This document shows, in pieces, positions 1-9,534 of a DNA stretch of 35,101 nt. The notes under the pieces were generated by a model. The model was given only the letters and a program-made list of their open reading frames with translations. It did not search any database and had not been told where the DNA came from. The stretch spans positions 1 through 35,101 of the forward strand of contig VFKN01000168.1 of NCBI GenBank assembly GCA_009885525.1. The letters are read 5' to 3'. A program made the translations under genes and the position numbers. How positions within the stretch are numbered: the first letter of the stretch is position 1; each line of letters opens with the position of its first letter. Origin of the DNA: Anaerolineaceae bacterium (GTDB taxonomy: Bacteria; Chloroflexota; Anaerolineae; Anaerolineales; Villigracilaceae).

Positions 1-1507
1 AATAATCCCGTGTATTTTCCAATGCGATGATTAATCCGCGCGTTGTTCGCGCAAATGAACCCGATGGGATGCAATATTTTGTAGGGCTTTGGATGGATAC
101 ATAAATATAATCGTAATTTATTTTGTAACCGGATTCGCGCTGGAGGCATTCCAATCCCTCATCAATACAGCTTTGAATGCCTGCGCTGTACGCAATAAAT
201 TCATTGAATTTTTCCCCAAGCAGCCACTCCCTGCCTTGTAGAGTGGATACACTTACTCTTTCAGCCAGCGCGGGGAACCATTCCACGCTGGCCTGGCACA
301 TCACCTCCGGCTCACCTGTCAATATGAGGAAGCGGCTGTCTGCGGACGTGTTGTCCTTTACCCATTGCATGGCAGTCTGCTCGCCGCTTGAAACATGATT
401 CCGTGAGAGCATAAATCCCTGGTAAATGGAATTAACCAGCAGGTATGGGGCGGCGATAAGGATAAATATATTAATGCCAGCGTTGGGTCTTTTTTCATCG
501 AGGTTTGAAAGCGCGGGCAGTAAAACCTCGGTAATAAATAATCCCGCTGCAAGCGCGAGCGGAATACTCCCAACGGTATGCGCGCTGCGCGGCTGAACAA
601 GATAGATCAACAAGAGCATTGCGGGAACAAGAAAATTCTTTTTGATAATCAGGAATGTCATCCCTAACACACCAAAGACTCCTAAAAGACTAATATAAGG
701 TTCCTCGGTAATAACGTTGATATTGACTAGTCTCAAAGGAGACCAGATCGTTTGCCCGCTGGTTTTAAGTGCGGAAAGAAAAGGGTCCAAGCCGTATCTA
801 TACATACTCATCCCATACCACGGGCCTGCGATGAGTAAAACGCCAAGAGCGATTAATGCGCCATTCAAGATGCCTTTCAGTGAACGTGATTTCATTCCCC
901 AAATAAATATTGCAATTGCGATCGTGTGCACCGGTGCATCAGTGTGACTCAATGTGGTCAGGCCGCCGAAGATAATTGCACCCCACACACTCCTTTTATC
1001 CTCCAGCGCAAATACACGATGGACATGCGTAAGCGTCAGCAGCATGAACAACATTCCGAAGCTGCGCGTCAGCCCGCCGCCCATGGAAAGCCACGAAGTT
1101 AAATGCGGAATCAATGCGTAAGCCAAAGTCGCAACCGCGCTTTGAAATTTATCCCCCAAAACTTCTTTTGCAAAAAAATAAAAAGCGGGCACACATAGCC
1201 CGTTGATAATTCCTGGCAGCCAGCGAATCACCACCAACGGCGAGATATGCAATAAATCACTTAACGCTGCGCCGACATAAAAACCCAGCGGTGGATAAGC
1301 ATACGGGATTGAAAGATGATTATATGTAGTAAACATCGGCGCAATGTAATGACCCGCCTGCAAATCTAGAATCATCGTATAAAACATGCCGCCATCATTG
1401 ACCGGAAATCCCGCCATCCATGCCGGCATGAGTCTGAACCACGCCCCGAAGATGAATGCGAGAAGAAGGATCAGCGTTGCTTGTTCGTTTGTGTTTAATC
1501 GCTTCAT
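1..1507 (-). CDS. GT-C-like integral membrane glycosyltransferase (3' end outside window)
   Basis: An uninterrupted minus-strand frame runs from ATG at 1507 to the left edge, about 502 codons with no stop. The N-terminus is MKRLNTNEQATLILLLAFIFG, i.e. a short cytoplasmic tail and a first membrane helix. It is followed by an acidic loop with VNDGGMFY (about residues 37-44), the place where GT-C lipid-linked-sugar glycosyltransferases carry a catalytic Asp. Many hydrophobic segments follow, with Pro- and Trp-rich loops such as SIPYAYPPLGFY. After about residue 370 comes a soluble, Cys-containing region. This layout fits a mannosyltransferase/PMT-like or ArnT-like enzyme of the cell envelope. 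Family membership is inferred from topology and the first-loop acidic motif, so the donor and acceptor are unknown. No gene neighbour in the window fixes its role. Confidence 0.72.
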   Translation of the reverse strand, partial: MKRLNTNEQATLILLLAFIFGAWFRLMPAWMAGFPVNDGGMFYTMILDLQAGHYIAPMFTTYNHLSIPYAYPPLGFYVGAALSDLLHISPLVVIRWLPGIINGLCVPAFYFFAKEVLGDKFQSAVATLAYALIPHLTSWLSMGGGLTRSFGMLFMLLTLTHVHRVFALEDKRSVWGAIIFGGLTTLSHTDAPVHTIAIAIFIWGMKSRSLKGILNGALIALGVLLIAGPWYGMSMYRYGLDPFLSALKTSGQTIWSPLRLVNINVITEEPYISLLGVFGVLGMTFLIIKKNFLVPAMLLLIYLVQPRSAHTVGSIPLALAAGLFITEVLLPALSNLDEKRPNAGINIFILIAAPYLLVNSIYQGFMLSRNHVSSGEQTAMQWVKDNTSADSRFLILTGEPEVMCQASVEWFPALAERVSVSTLQGREWLLGEKFNEFIAYSAGIQSCIDEGLECLQRESGYKINYDYIYVSIQSPTKYCIPSGSFARTTRGLIIALENTRDY

Positions 1508-1521
1508 AAAAAAAGACAACC

Positions 1522-1576
1522 TGTAGCGCGAGATTTATCTCGCGTGATGAAGGCGCGACATAAATGTCGCGCTACA
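1522..1576. repeat. Double palindrome (REP-like inverted repeat) between mutS and the glycosyltransferase
   Basis: Two 23-nt arms, 1522-1544 and 1554-1576, are inverted repeats of each other with only two differences and a 9-nt spacer. Each arm is itself a palindrome (core CGCGAGATTTATCTCGCG on the left, CGCGACATAAATGTCGCG on the right). The differing bases in each arm are compensated within that arm, so both small hairpins and the large cruciform are preserved. It sits just after the mutS stop and may also serve as a transcription-ending structure. Confidence 0.8.
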
Positions 1577-1577
1577 G

Positions 1578-4121
1578 TTACTTCGCGAATCTCTTCTGCC
1601 ATTCGAATAATTTATTCAACGCTTCGATTGGAGACAGCGAATTCACATCCAGATTTTTGATCTCATCCAATAGTGGATTTGTCTCTGGGAATAACGCGAC
1701 TTGCCTTGCGGCGTTCGGGTCAATTTTGACTGCGCGTCCCGAGGTTTTTTCTAGTTCTGCCATGATTTCGTTTGCACGCTGCACAACGGGGGAGGGAAGT
1801 CCCGCGAGCTGCGCGACGTGAATGCCGTAGGATTTATCCGCGCCGCCGGGGATTATCTTGTGCAGGAAGACGACTTTATTGTCCGCTTCACTGACGGCGA
1901 CGTTGTAATTACGGACGCCGGGCAGCAAATCAGCGAGCTGAGTCAACTCGTGGTAGTGAGTTGCGAATAAAGTCTTCGCACGCAACTGCGGATGATTGTG
2001 AATGTACTCGATGATGCCCCACGCAATCGACAAACCATCATAAGTAGATGTGCCGCGCCCGATCTCGTCAAGGATCAGCAAACTGCGCGAGGTGGCGTGA
2101 TGCAAAATATTCGCGGCTTCGACCATCTCCACCATGAAGGTGGATTGCCCCGCGTGAATTTCATCCTGCGCCCCAATACGTGTGAAGATGCGATCCACCA
2201 GCCCGATTTTTGCAGATGCAGCCGGCACGAAAGATCCCATTTGCGCCATCAACACGATCAACGCGGCTTGTCTTAGGAACGTGCTTTTACCGCTCATGTT
2301 CGGGCCGGTGATGATACGCACGATTTCACCTTTTTCAAAAATCACATCATTCGGAATGTAGCGATCTGATTTGAGTAACTGCTCCACAACGGGATGCCGG
2401 CCGTCGCGGATATCCAACTCGCTGCCGTCATGAATCTCGGGTCTGGTGTAACCACCCAAAGCGGCGGCCTCGCCCAAAGCGGAGAGTACATCCAGCTCCG
2501 CGATAACGCGCGCGGTGGAGAGTAATTTGTGCGCGGCTTTGGATAACTCTGCGCAGACTTCACGGAACAGGCGCGTTTCGATTTCTTTGATGCGTTCTTC
2601 CGCGTTCAACACCAGCGTTTCGTATTCCTTCATCTCTGGCGTGATGAATCTTTCCGCGTTAACCAATGTCTGCTTGCGGATATAAGTCTCAGGCGCTTTG
2701 TCTGCCGCGCCGCGTGAAATCTCGATGTAATAGCCAAAGACTTTGTTGTAGCCGACCTTGAGCGTTTTGATGCCGGTCTTCTCGCGTTCAATGCCTTCGA
2801 GGTTGGCAATCCAATCGCGTGCATGTTTGGAGGCTTCGATGACGCCGTCCAATTCAGCGGAATAGCCAGCACGGATCACACCCGTATTTTGCAGCGTCGC
2901 TGGCGGGTCATCATCAATGGCATTTTTCACCAACGCGTATTCTTCTTCACAGACCGACCACTGACCACTGATAACTGATAACTTATCACTCGTAACTTCT
3001 TTGATCTTCGGCAATTGCCCCAGCGTTCCGCGCATGGCTACCATATCACGCGGTTGGGCGTGACCTGCGAGAACGCGATTGACTAATCTTTCAAGGTCGG
3101 CGAGCGGCTTCAAGGCATCCCGCAACTCGGCACGAAGCATGCCGTTGCGGAAGAAGAATTCAACACCGTTTTGTCGCTGCGTAATTTTTTCGACATTTAA
3201 TAATGGTTGACTGACCCATTGATGGATAAGGCGTTTGCCCATCGGGCTGATGGCGAAATCCAATGTGCCGAGCAGCGAACCTTTGCGTTCACCGCGCAGG
3301 GTTTCATCCAATTCCAAATTTCGGCGCGTGGATGCATCGAGGGTCATGAATTCATTCAGGCTGTAGTTGCGCAGCGAGGTGAGCAAATTCAACGCGTCGG
3401 GCTGGGTTTCTTTGAGGTATTGAACAATTGCGCCGGCTGTCCTTACGGGTGCGCTGTAATCTTTCAAGCCGAAGCCTGCTAACGAAGAAGCCTTGAAATG
3501 TGCGAGCAAAGTTTCGTTGCATTTACCGGCTTCAAATTTCCATGAAGGCAGCGCGGTAAGATGACCTGTAATTCCATCGGGTAATGTTTGATTATCGGGG
3601 TAGATAATTTCGGCGGGATGGATGCGCGTCAACTCGGCGCGCAGGGCTTCGAGCGGAAGTTCCGTCACCGCGAATTCACCGGTGGTCACATCGGTATGCG
3701 CGATAGAGGCAGTATGTTCATCCAGGAAAATCGCGGCGAGGTAGTTGTTCGCATCACCGGGGAGGAGTCCAGATTCCGTTACAGTTCCCGGAGTGACGAC
3801 GCGCACCACTTTCCGTGGAAAAATTCCCTTATCAGGCTGTTCGCCGACTTGTTCGCAAATCGCAACGTGATAACCTTTTTCAATCAGACGCGCGAGATAA
3901 TTTTCAACAGCATGGTATGGAATGCCGGCGAGCGGCGCGCGCATGCCCTTGCCGATGGGACGCGAGGTTAAAACAATATCCAACTCGCGCGCGGTAATCT
4001 CCGCATCTTCATCGAAGGTTTCATAAAAATCACCCAGCCGAAAAAACACAATAGTGTCCGGGTAATCGCGTTTGATCTCAAGGTACTGCTGGCGAACGGG
4101 GGTGAGGTCATCATTTGGCAT
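1578..4121 (-). CDS. mutS: DNA mismatch repair protein MutS
   Basis: MutS recognises base mismatches and small loops and starts methyl-independent or strand-directed repair with MutL. At 847 aa it has normal MutS1 length. The mismatch-wedge motif F32-Y33-E34 lies in the N-terminal domain (FFRLGDFYETF). The ATPase has Walker A GPNMSGKST at 606-614, the MutS signature STFMVEM near 660, and Walker B with D685-E686 in LILDEIGRGTSTYDG. The C-terminus is a helix-turn-helix dimerisation region. No mutL is nearby. The start is ATG 4121, six bases after a TAGAAT -10 box, so the mRNA appears leaderless. One oddity is a stretch in the lever/core region (about residues 375-388, KLSVISGQW) that is encoded by six degenerate 7-bp repeats (2957-2998). 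It looks inserted but keeps the frame. Confidence 0.97.
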   Translation of the reverse strand: MPNDDLTPVRQQYLEIKRDYPDTIVFFRLGDFYETFDEDAEITARELDIVLTSRPIGKGMRAPLAGIPYHAVENYLARLIEKGYHVAICEQVGEQPDKGIFPRKVVRVVTPGTVTESGLLPGDANNYLAAIFLDEHTASIAHTDVTTGEFAVTELPLEALRAELTRIHPAEIIYPDNQTLPDGITGHLTALPSWKFEAGKCNETLLAHFKASSLAGFGLKDYSAPVRTAGAIVQYLKETQPDALNLLTSLRNYSLNEFMTLDASTRRNLELDETLRGERKGSLLGTLDFAISPMGKRLIHQWVSQPLLNVEKITQRQNGVEFFFRNGMLRAELRDALKPLADLERLVNRVLAGHAQPRDMVAMRGTLGQLPKIKEVTSDKLSVISGQWSVCEEEYALVKNAIDDDPPATLQNTGVIRAGYSAELDGVIEASKHARDWIANLEGIEREKTGIKTLKVGYNKVFGYYIEISRGAADKAPETYIRKQTLVNAERFITPEMKEYETLVLNAEERIKEIETRLFREVCAELSKAAHKLLSTARVIAELDVLSALGEAAALGGYTRPEIHDGSELDIRDGRHPVVEQLLKSDRYIPNDVIFEKGEIVRIITGPNMSGKSTFLRQAALIVLMAQMGSFVPAASAKIGLVDRIFTRIGAQDEIHAGQSTFMVEMVEAANILHHATSRSLLILDEIGRGTSTYDGLSIAWGIIEYIHNHPQLRAKTLFATHYHELTQLADLLPGVRNYNVAVSEADNKVVFLHKIIPGGADKSYGIHVAQLAGLPSPVVQRANEIMAELEKTSGRAVKIDPNAARQVALFPETNPLLDEIKNLDVNSLSPIEALNKLFEWQKRFAK
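2957..2998. repeat. Degenerate heptanucleotide tandem repeat inside mutS
   Basis: Six consecutive 7-bp units (2957, 2964, 2971, 2978, 2985, 2992) share the pattern A-[CT]-N-ACT-N; the first two are identical ACCACTG. Total length is 42 nt, a multiple of both 7 and 3, so the mutS frame is kept and the repeat is read as KLSVISGQWSV. It resembles the heptad STRR repeats known from cyanobacterial genomes. Confidence 0.75.
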
Positions 4122-4127
4122 ATATCC

Positions 4128-4156
4128 ATTCTACGTGTAAGAGATAAAATGGACAA
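4128..4156 (-). promoter_or_regulatory. mutS promoter, probably leaderless
   Basis: On the minus strand TTGTCC (4151-4156) and TAGAAT (4128-4133) are separated by exactly 17 nt. Only six bases follow before the mutS ATG at 4121, so transcription would start at or next to the start codon. No Shine-Dalgarno sequence is present. Its -35 box overlaps the -35 box of the divergent plus-strand promoter. Confidence 0.6.
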
Positions 4157-4178
4157 GGGATGTGATGTCAGATATAAT
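4150..4178 (+). promoter_or_regulatory. Promoter of the eight-gene surface-polymer/oxidoreductase operon
   Basis: TGGACA (4150-4155) and a perfect TATAAT (4173-4178) are spaced 17 nt apart. The predicted 5' leader of about 135 nt contains the inverted repeat at 4210-4264 and ends with the AAGGAG site before 4321. The -35 hexamer overlaps that of the divergent mutS promoter base for base, so the two polymerases should exclude each other. Confidence 0.6.
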
Positions 4179-4209
4179 CTTTAACCTAACTTACCCTGGC
4201 AATGTCATT

Positions 4210-4264
4210 CTGAGCGAAGCGAAGAATCTCTGAGATTATCGTAGAGACCCTTCGCTCCGCTCAG
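4210..4264. repeat. Dispersed-type inverted repeat in the operon leader
   Basis: The arms 4210-4231 and 4243-4264 pair over 19 of 22 positions around an 11-nt loop. The arm text (CTGAGCGAAGCGAAGAATCT) is of a repeat type seen scattered in many bacterial genomes; that comparison is from memory. It would form a hairpin in the 5' UTR of the downstream operon. Confidence 0.7.
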
Positions 4265-4320
4265 GGAATCATAGTTGAGTGCGTAAAGTTGCTGACCTAA
4301 TAAATAAAGGAGTGTTAAAA

Positions 4321-4500
4321 ATGTATATTGACCCCAATACTGGTGGAATGTTGTTTCAGGCTTTGGCTGCTGTTCTCGTGGGCGGCTCAGCCGTGTTGAT
4401 GTTCTTCTCTCGTAATATCCGCGAAGCAATCGCAAAGATACGCCGCAAAATGCGCAAGGAAGACGAACAAGAACAGCCGCAAGAACAACAGGACAAATAA
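4321..4500 (+). CDS. Small single-pass membrane protein with YIDPNTGG motif
   Basis: This is a 59-aa protein. The start at ATG 4321 is chosen over an upstream in-frame start because AAAGGAG lies a few bases before it. The N-terminus MYIDPNTGGMLFQALAAVL carries the YIDPxTG motif. A membrane helix (about residues 9-28) follows, then a strongly basic, Gln/Glu-rich tail (residues 29-59). Small proteins beginning YIDPGTGS are commonly found near envelope polysaccharide genes and AlkP-like phosphodiesterases, which matches the gene eight bases downstream. It may anchor or assist that enzyme; this is inferred from adjacency only. No enzymatic residue is apparent. Confidence 0.75.
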   Translation: MYIDPNTGGMLFQALAAVLVGGSAVLMFFSRNIREAIAKIRRKMRKEDEQEQPQEQQDK

Positions 4501-4508
4501 CGCGTTAC

Positions 4509-6335
4509 ATGAAAACGATCATTGTTGGTTTTGACTCTTTTGACCCCGCCGTATTTGAAGATATGGCGGGGAAAAATGAGATGCCGAATCTTTCAAAATT
4601 TGTAAACACAAAAGGATATTCGCGTCTCGAGGTTTGTTCGCCGCCGCAGACCGAAGTCTCGTGGACGAGCATCGCAACCGGCGCCGACCCGGGCGGGCAT
4701 GGCATTTTCGATTTTGTGCATCGCGACCCGTCCACGTATGCACCTTATGTATCTATTTTACCGACGAAGAAAACCGTCGCAGGGGAACAATTCATCCCGC
4801 CCTATATTGCCAAAACTCTTTTTGAAGAAGCCGCCGAGATGGGCTATCCCGCCACTGCTTTGTGGTGGCCCGCCATGTATCCCGCGCGCCCTGAATTGCC
4901 GATCAATACTTTGCCCGGACTCGGCACGCCCGATATTCGCGGTCAACTGGGTGTTGGCACACTGTTCACAACTGAAGATGAAAAGAAAAACAAGACTGCT
5001 GTTACGCGTTTTGAATCCGCTGGAAAAGGTAGATTCAAGGCAGTATTGAATGGTCCTTCCGTAGCGACTAAGTCGGGTCCGCAGCCCATTACCGTTCCCG
5101 TAATTGTGGATGTGATTGATTCAAATACGGCGAAAATAACCATTGGCGACGCGCAGCTCGAATTACGCGTTGGCCAGTGGAGTGACATCGTTGAAGTTAA
5201 ATTCAAGGCTGGTTTTCTGTTCAATGTTCACGCGATCACGCGTTTGATTCTCACAAGTTTGAACGGCGCAGTGCGTTTGTATTCGCTGCCTTTGCAGATT
5301 CATCCGTTACACGCGTTGTCACATTATTCATCGTCGAAATCATTTGCGAAAAATCTTTGGCAAAAAGTCGGTGCGTATCTCACGCTCGGCTGGCCGCAGG
5401 ATACAACCGGACTCGAAGATGGCTGTATCACCGATGAGCAATTCATCACGTTATGCGATACGATCTTTGAACGCCGCAAACAGATATTTTTCTATTTGCT
5501 TGGCGAGTTCAAAGAAGGCGTGCTGGCAAGTATCTTCGATGATCTTGACCGCGTGCAGCATATGTTCTATCACAACCGTCTTGACGTGGCGCAGGCATGG
5601 TACAAAAAACTGGATGCCTTCGTGGGCGAAGTGAATCAGCGCGTGGAAAAATGGGGCGGCAAATATAACTACATGGTCATGTCGGATCATGGTTTTACAA
5701 CCTACGAACAAAAGATTCACATGAATCGCTGGCTTGCTCAAAATGGATACCTCACATTAAATGACGGCCATACTGAAGGCGATCTTTCACATGTGGACTG
5801 GTCGCGCACAAAAGCGTATGCGGTCGGCTTGAACAGCATCTACTTAAATGTCGCGGGCCGTGAAGGCCAGGGAATTGTCGGCGCGCAAGAGATCGAACCG
5901 CTGCTGACCGAAATACAGCAAAAGTTATTGGATTGGAAAGGCGCGGACGGAAATTCCGTTGCCCACAGAATTCGACTCAAACATGAAGTTTACAATGGCG
6001 CTTATACGCGCCTCGGACCTGACCTCGTAGTTGGGTACGCGCGCGGATATCGCGCCTCCTCCGAAACTGGTTTAGGGAAAATCCCGCAAGCGCTGGATGA
6101 GCCCAATCACGACCACTGGGGCGCGGATCACTGCGTAGATTCAGACGTGGTGCAGGGCGTCATCTTTGCCAACCGTGAATTGCAAAGTTTCGGCGGGATA
6201 TCCTTCCGCGATATTCCCTTCCTCGCGGTAGGGAAACACCTCGACCAATCTCACATCAAACCACCATCACAGCAAGTGGGTGGTCACAACCAAAAAGACC
6301 TCGAGGAAAGATTGAAGGGTCTTGGTTATCTCTAA
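4509..6335 (+). CDS. Alkaline-phosphatase-superfamily phosphodiesterase/nucleotide pyrophosphatase-like protein
   Basis: The 608-aa protein shows the two-metal site of the AlkP superfamily. D9 lies in IIVGFDSFDP. The probable nucleophile T48 lies in PPQTEVSWTSIATG, followed by PGGHGIFDF. D347 and H351 lie in DDLDRVQHMFYH, and D393-H394 in VMSDHGF. A late His-rich motif DHWGADH completes it. It has no clear signal peptide, so it is likely cytoplasmic or held by the small membrane protein encoded just upstream. The family cleaves phosphomonoesters or phosphodiesters; the substrate cannot be told from sequence. It is the second gene of the operon starting at 4321. Its context (sulfotransferase, sulfatase-like hydrolase, TPR protein) suggests handling of phosphate or phosphoglycerol groups on an envelope polymer. 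Confidence 0.85.
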   Translation: MKTIIVGFDSFDPAVFEDMAGKNEMPNLSKFVNTKGYSRLEVCSPPQTEVSWTSIATGADPGGHGIFDFVHRDPSTYAPYVSILPTKKTVAGEQFIPPYIAKTLFEEAAEMGYPATALWWPAMYPARPELPINTLPGLGTPDIRGQLGVGTLFTTEDEKKNKTAVTRFESAGKGRFKAVLNGPSVATKSGPQPITVPVIVDVIDSNTAKITIGDAQLELRVGQWSDIVEVKFKAGFLFNVHAITRLILTSLNGAVRLYSLPLQIHPLHALSHYSSSKSFAKNLWQKVGAYLTLGWPQDTTGLEDGCITDEQFITLCDTIFERRKQIFFYLLGEFKEGVLASIFDDLDRVQHMFYHNRLDVAQAWYKKLDAFVGEVNQRVEKWGGKYNYMVMSDHGFTTYEQKIHMNRWLAQNGYLTLNDGHTEGDLSHVDWSRTKAYAVGLNSIYLNVAGREGQGIVGAQEIEPLLTEIQQKLLDWKGADGNSVAHRIRLKHEVYNGAYTRLGPDLVVGYARGYRASSETGLGKIPQALDEPNHDHWGADHCVDSDVVQGVIFANRELQSFGGISFRDIPFLAVGKHLDQSHIKPPSQQVGGHNQKDLEERLKGLGYL

Positions 6336-6338
6336 AGT

Positions 6339-6416
6339 ACTTAAACACGAAGGACACCAAGTGCACAAAGGGAAATTTTTTTTCCTTGTGACCATTGCGT
6401 CCTTCGTGTTTAAAGT
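6339..6416. repeat. Long imperfect inverted repeat in the phosphodiesterase-sulfotransferase gap
   Basis: Arms of about 36 nt (6339-6375 and 6381-6416) pair almost throughout, with the core AAACACGAAGGAC in both and a T-rich loop. The core belongs to a type of dispersed repeat common in environmental genomes; that comparison is from memory. It fills most of the only sizeable gap in the operon and could attenuate or process the transcript. Confidence 0.75.
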
Positions 6417-6443
6417 TTTTGAAATTTGAAAGTAAGAGCGCAA

Positions 6444-7052
6444 ATGTTAAAGAATCTTTTCAAGCGTGAAGAACCCAAAAAAACATCCAATAAAAAAGTA
6501 GTCGTTGTCTCGGGCTTGCCGCGTTCGGGCACATCCATGATGATGAAGATGCTCACCGAAGGCGGCATCCCCGCAGTCACAGATGAACTGCGCGAAGCCG
6601 ATGAGGATAATCCCAACGGATATTTCGAGATCGAAGAGGTCAAAGCCCTCAAAGACGGCGAGAAGCAATGGGTCTATACAGCGCGCGGAAAAGTTGTCAA
6701 AGTTATTTCATATCTGCTCGAATTTTTACCCACCGACTTAACCTACGACGTGATCTTTATGGATCGTGAAATCCATGAAGTACTTGCTTCGCAAAAGAAA
6801 ATGTTGCAGCGCAGAAATGAAACCTCTGCAATTTCAGATGCAAATATGGAAGCACAGTATCGCGGGCACTTGAAAGCCGTCAAATATTGGCTGCCGCGTC
6901 AGGCTAATATACGCGTCATGTATGTAAAGTATAACGAGATGGTTAATTCACCGGAAACGCTTGTCCCTGCCATTGTGGAATTTTTGGAAATGTCGTTGAA
7001 CGTTGAAGCCATGAAATCTGTTCCAAACCCATCCTTATATAGAAACAGGTAA
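6444..7052 (+). CDS. Sulfotransferase-family protein
   Basis: This is a 202-aa protein from ATG 6444; a TTG six codons upstream is possible, but ATG with AAGAG in front is preferred. The N-terminal basic stretch is followed by VVVSGLPRSGTSMMMKML, the 5'-phosphosulfate-binding loop that holds PAPS. A conserved segment NPNGYFEIEEVKAL comes next. The C-terminal half is short compared with the 250-300 aa usual for this family, but ends in an orderly way rather than by obvious truncation. It would transfer sulfate from PAPS to a hydroxyl or amine of an unknown acceptor. It lies two bases before the TPR gene, indicating a shared transcript. The nearby AlkP-like and sulfatase-like hydrolases support a role in a decorated envelope polymer, by inference. 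Confidence 0.8.
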   Translation: MLKNLFKREEPKKTSNKKVVVVSGLPRSGTSMMMKMLTEGGIPAVTDELREADEDNPNGYFEIEEVKALKDGEKQWVYTARGKVVKVISYLLEFLPTDLTYDVIFMDREIHEVLASQKKMLQRRNETSAISDANMEAQYRGHLKAVKYWLPRQANIRVMYVKYNEMVNSPETLVPAIVEFLEMSLNVEAMKSVPNPSLYRNR

Positions 7053-7054
7053 TT

Positions 7055-9532
7055 ATGTTCCGAAAACTTGCAGACTCCGTCAAATCGAATTTTCCCATCT
7101 CCCGCCCAGTCGGCGCGCCGCCACCCATCCAAACACCCGAATCCTTCGAAGGTTTTCTTGAACATCTGCAGGTCTTGTTTGAAGGAGAGGATGCCGAAGC
7201 ATTTTTCGATGCAATAGAAAACGCCCCTTCCCGCTGGCAGCGCAAACCCGAGATCATGCTGTCAAAGGCGACGGGGTTGTTGCGTGCCGGTGAAGAAGAT
7301 GAGGCGCGAAAAATCCTCGATGAGATCGAGCGCACCCATCCAAAATTCGGTCCCCTTCATTACTACCGGGCGCGTTTACACATCCTGAACTTATATCTTG
7401 CCCATGCACTGCGGGCAATCAACAGGGTTCGCACTCTGGCAGTGCTTGACGACGAATCCGAATCTGATCTGACTGAAATGGAAAATGTCGCCATTGAGGA
7501 AATAAAAAAATCGGCGGCCGAACTTGGCGTAACATACGAAAAAATGGAAAAGGCCAGCTGGCACAATGAAGCCGCCCAGGAAAAGATGAATGCAGGGCAA
7601 TGGCAGTCCGCCGAACAAAACGCCCGCGAAGCGGCGCGGCTGATCCCAAATTGGGTTTCGCCCCGCAACAACCGTTCGTATATCCTCTATTTCATGGGAA
7701 GAATAAAGGAAGCCTTTGAAGAGGCTGCTGCCGTTCTTCAACTCGATCCGGAAAATTTTCATGCTTTGAAGAATTTGGTTATCTTTTATACCGGGCTTGG
7801 TGAAGATGAACAGGCGCGTCAATATTCCGCCAAGAGCGCAAGCCTGTTGCAATCCCTCCCGCCTGATTCGCTTGAAGTGGACACCGTTATCACGGTACTG
7901 GGTTTGGTCAACGACCATGACACCCTATGGGCGCTGGCGCAAAAATACTTAAAGAGCGATTACGAAGATTTATTCGATAGCTCATGGTATACATTGGGTG
8001 TCGCGGCGCTTCATATGGGGCGAGTCAAAGAAGCCCGGAAATTGCTTGAGAAAACAGAATTATATTATGAACCCGCAGAAGAACTTGTGATCGAGATTCG
8101 TAAATCCATAAGCATGGGGGAGCCGACACCTGCACCGCCAGCCTATGTTGAAGTCGGTTTATTAATGCCCCCTGCAGTTATACAGGAATTGACCGACATC
8201 ATATCGAAGCACAAGGGTGACGGCGACCTTGCTCTTCATCTGCGGAAAAAATTAAACGAATTTATCCAAAAACGCCCATTTGTAGTCACAAGTTTGTTTC
8301 GTTTGCTGACCAGCCCCATTATGGAGGCGATTCCACACTTACTCCTGTCCATCAACGACCCGGGTATCGATGCGCGTCTGCTGAATTTTGCGCTTGGTGA
8401 TACGGGCACAAACGACCAACGCATGCATGTATTGATGGCAATGTCCCAGCTGGGCAGGGAAGTTCCTCCCGGCCCCATACGCTTTTGGAATGATAAAACA
8501 GGGGAGTGGATCGAGGCGGATTATTCCGCCCAAATGATCTCGGACGATATCGAACTGAATATTTCCCCCGCCGCCATGGTTTGGGCAGAGAAAGCGCAAA
8601 ACGCAAAATCTGTTGATGAAAAAATTTCATTTTGGCGCAAGGCTGTGGATGCCGACCCCAAAAGCGGTTTTGCAGTCCACATGCTTGGTGTTGTTTTGTT
8701 GCAAAACGGACAAGATGAAGAAGGATTACTTCTTGCGAGGCAGGCAATCGAAGTTGACCCTGATTACATGTTTGCATATACAAACCTTGCCATGATGGAA
8801 TCGCACAAAGAGAATCCCGATATCCAGCAAATAGAAACTTATCTGCGTAAAGTCACCATGGCTCCGGTGGTCACATCACAAACCGCGTTTATGGCACACT
8901 TTGTTTATATGATCCTTGCATTTGAGAGCAAGGATTTCGAGACCGCCCGCAAACAATTTGAGATGGCTATTGAACTCCGTCCGGATGATCCCATGCTAAA
9001 AGATTGGGGCGTCAGGTTAAAGTTGAGTGAAGTATTCGCGGGTAGCTGGTTTGAAAAGATGCAGGAGCAAAGCCGCCGGCGCGCGTACGCAAAAGTGATA
9101 AAAACAAAACTCGACGCGGATTCAACATCCTGGGTCACACTTAACAGCCTCTCGCGTGAAGTGTTAGCCATAACAGCGCGTATTTGGAGAGCATCTTCCC
9201 AGGGTAAAAAAGCCGAATTAATAAGGAATATTTCGGAGAAAATGCAGGATGTTCAATCAGCGAAGAATGTTCTTGAGAAATTATCGAGGGACGAAAAAAC
9301 TGCACTGCATTGGGTATTAGAAAATATCGGGTCGCGTGCCTTGAATGAATTTACCGCCAAGTATGGTGATGATGCAGGCGAATCTCCATACTGGAATTAC
9401 CATGATCCCAAAACAATTATCGGAAGATTAAGACAAACCGGATTTCTCGCAATGGGCACATTGGATAATGAACAGGTTGTCTTTATACCCGCAGATATAC
9501 GAAATATGCTAAATGCCAATTTAGGAGATTGA
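7055..9532 (+). CDS. Large tetratricopeptide-repeat protein
   Basis: The protein has 825 aa. TPR-like helical pairs are visible at about residues 55-115, 165-260 (for example [26 protein letters not shown] spacing), 285-330 and 525-650. The regions between and after them (350-520 and 650-825) are not recognised. There is no signal peptide or membrane helix, so it is probably a cytoplasmic scaffold. The start ATG 7055 follows CAGGTAA and lies two bases after the sulfotransferase stop, so translation is likely coupled. In this operon it may organise the polymer-modifying enzymes, as TPR proteins do in polysaccharide export systems; this is inference. The final C-terminal domain looks globular and charged and has no motif I can name. 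Confidence 0.85.
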   Translation: MFRKLADSVKSNFPISRPVGAPPPIQTPESFEGFLEHLQVLFEGEDAEAFFDAIENAPSRWQRKPEIMLSKATGLLRAGEEDEARKILDEIERTHPKFGPLHYYRARLHILNLYLAHALRAINRVRTLAVLDDESESDLTEMENVAIEEIKKSAAELGVTYEKMEKASWHNEAAQEKMNAGQWQSAEQNAREAARLIPNWVSPRNNRSYILYFMGRIKEAFEEAAAVLQLDPENFHALKNLVIFYTGLGEDEQARQYSAKSASLLQSLPPDSLEVDTVITVLGLVNDHDTLWALAQKYLKSDYEDLFDSSWYTLGVAALHMGRVKEARKLLEKTELYYEPAEELVIEIRKSISMGEPTPAPPAYVEVGLLMPPAVIQELTDIISKHKGDGDLALHLRKKLNEFIQKRPFVVTSLFRLLTSPIMEAIPHLLLSINDPGIDARLLNFALGDTGTNDQRMHVLMAMSQLGREVPPGPIRFWNDKTGEWIEADYSAQMISDDIELNISPAAMVWAEKAQNAKSVDEKISFWRKAVDADPKSGFAVHMLGVVLLQNGQDEEGLLLARQAIEVDPDYMFAYTNLAMMESHKENPDIQQIETYLRKVTMAPVVTSQTAFMAHFVYMILAFESKDFETARKQFEMAIELRPDDPMLKDWGVRLKLSEVFAGSWFEKMQEQSRRRAYAKVIKTKLDADSTSWVTLNSLSREVLAITARIWRASSQGKKAELIRNISEKMQDVQSAKNVLEKLSRDEKTALHWVLENIGSRALNEFTAKYGDDAGESPYWNYHDPKTIIGRLRQTGFLAMGTLDNEQVVFIPADIRNMLNANLGD

Positions 9533-9534
9533 AC

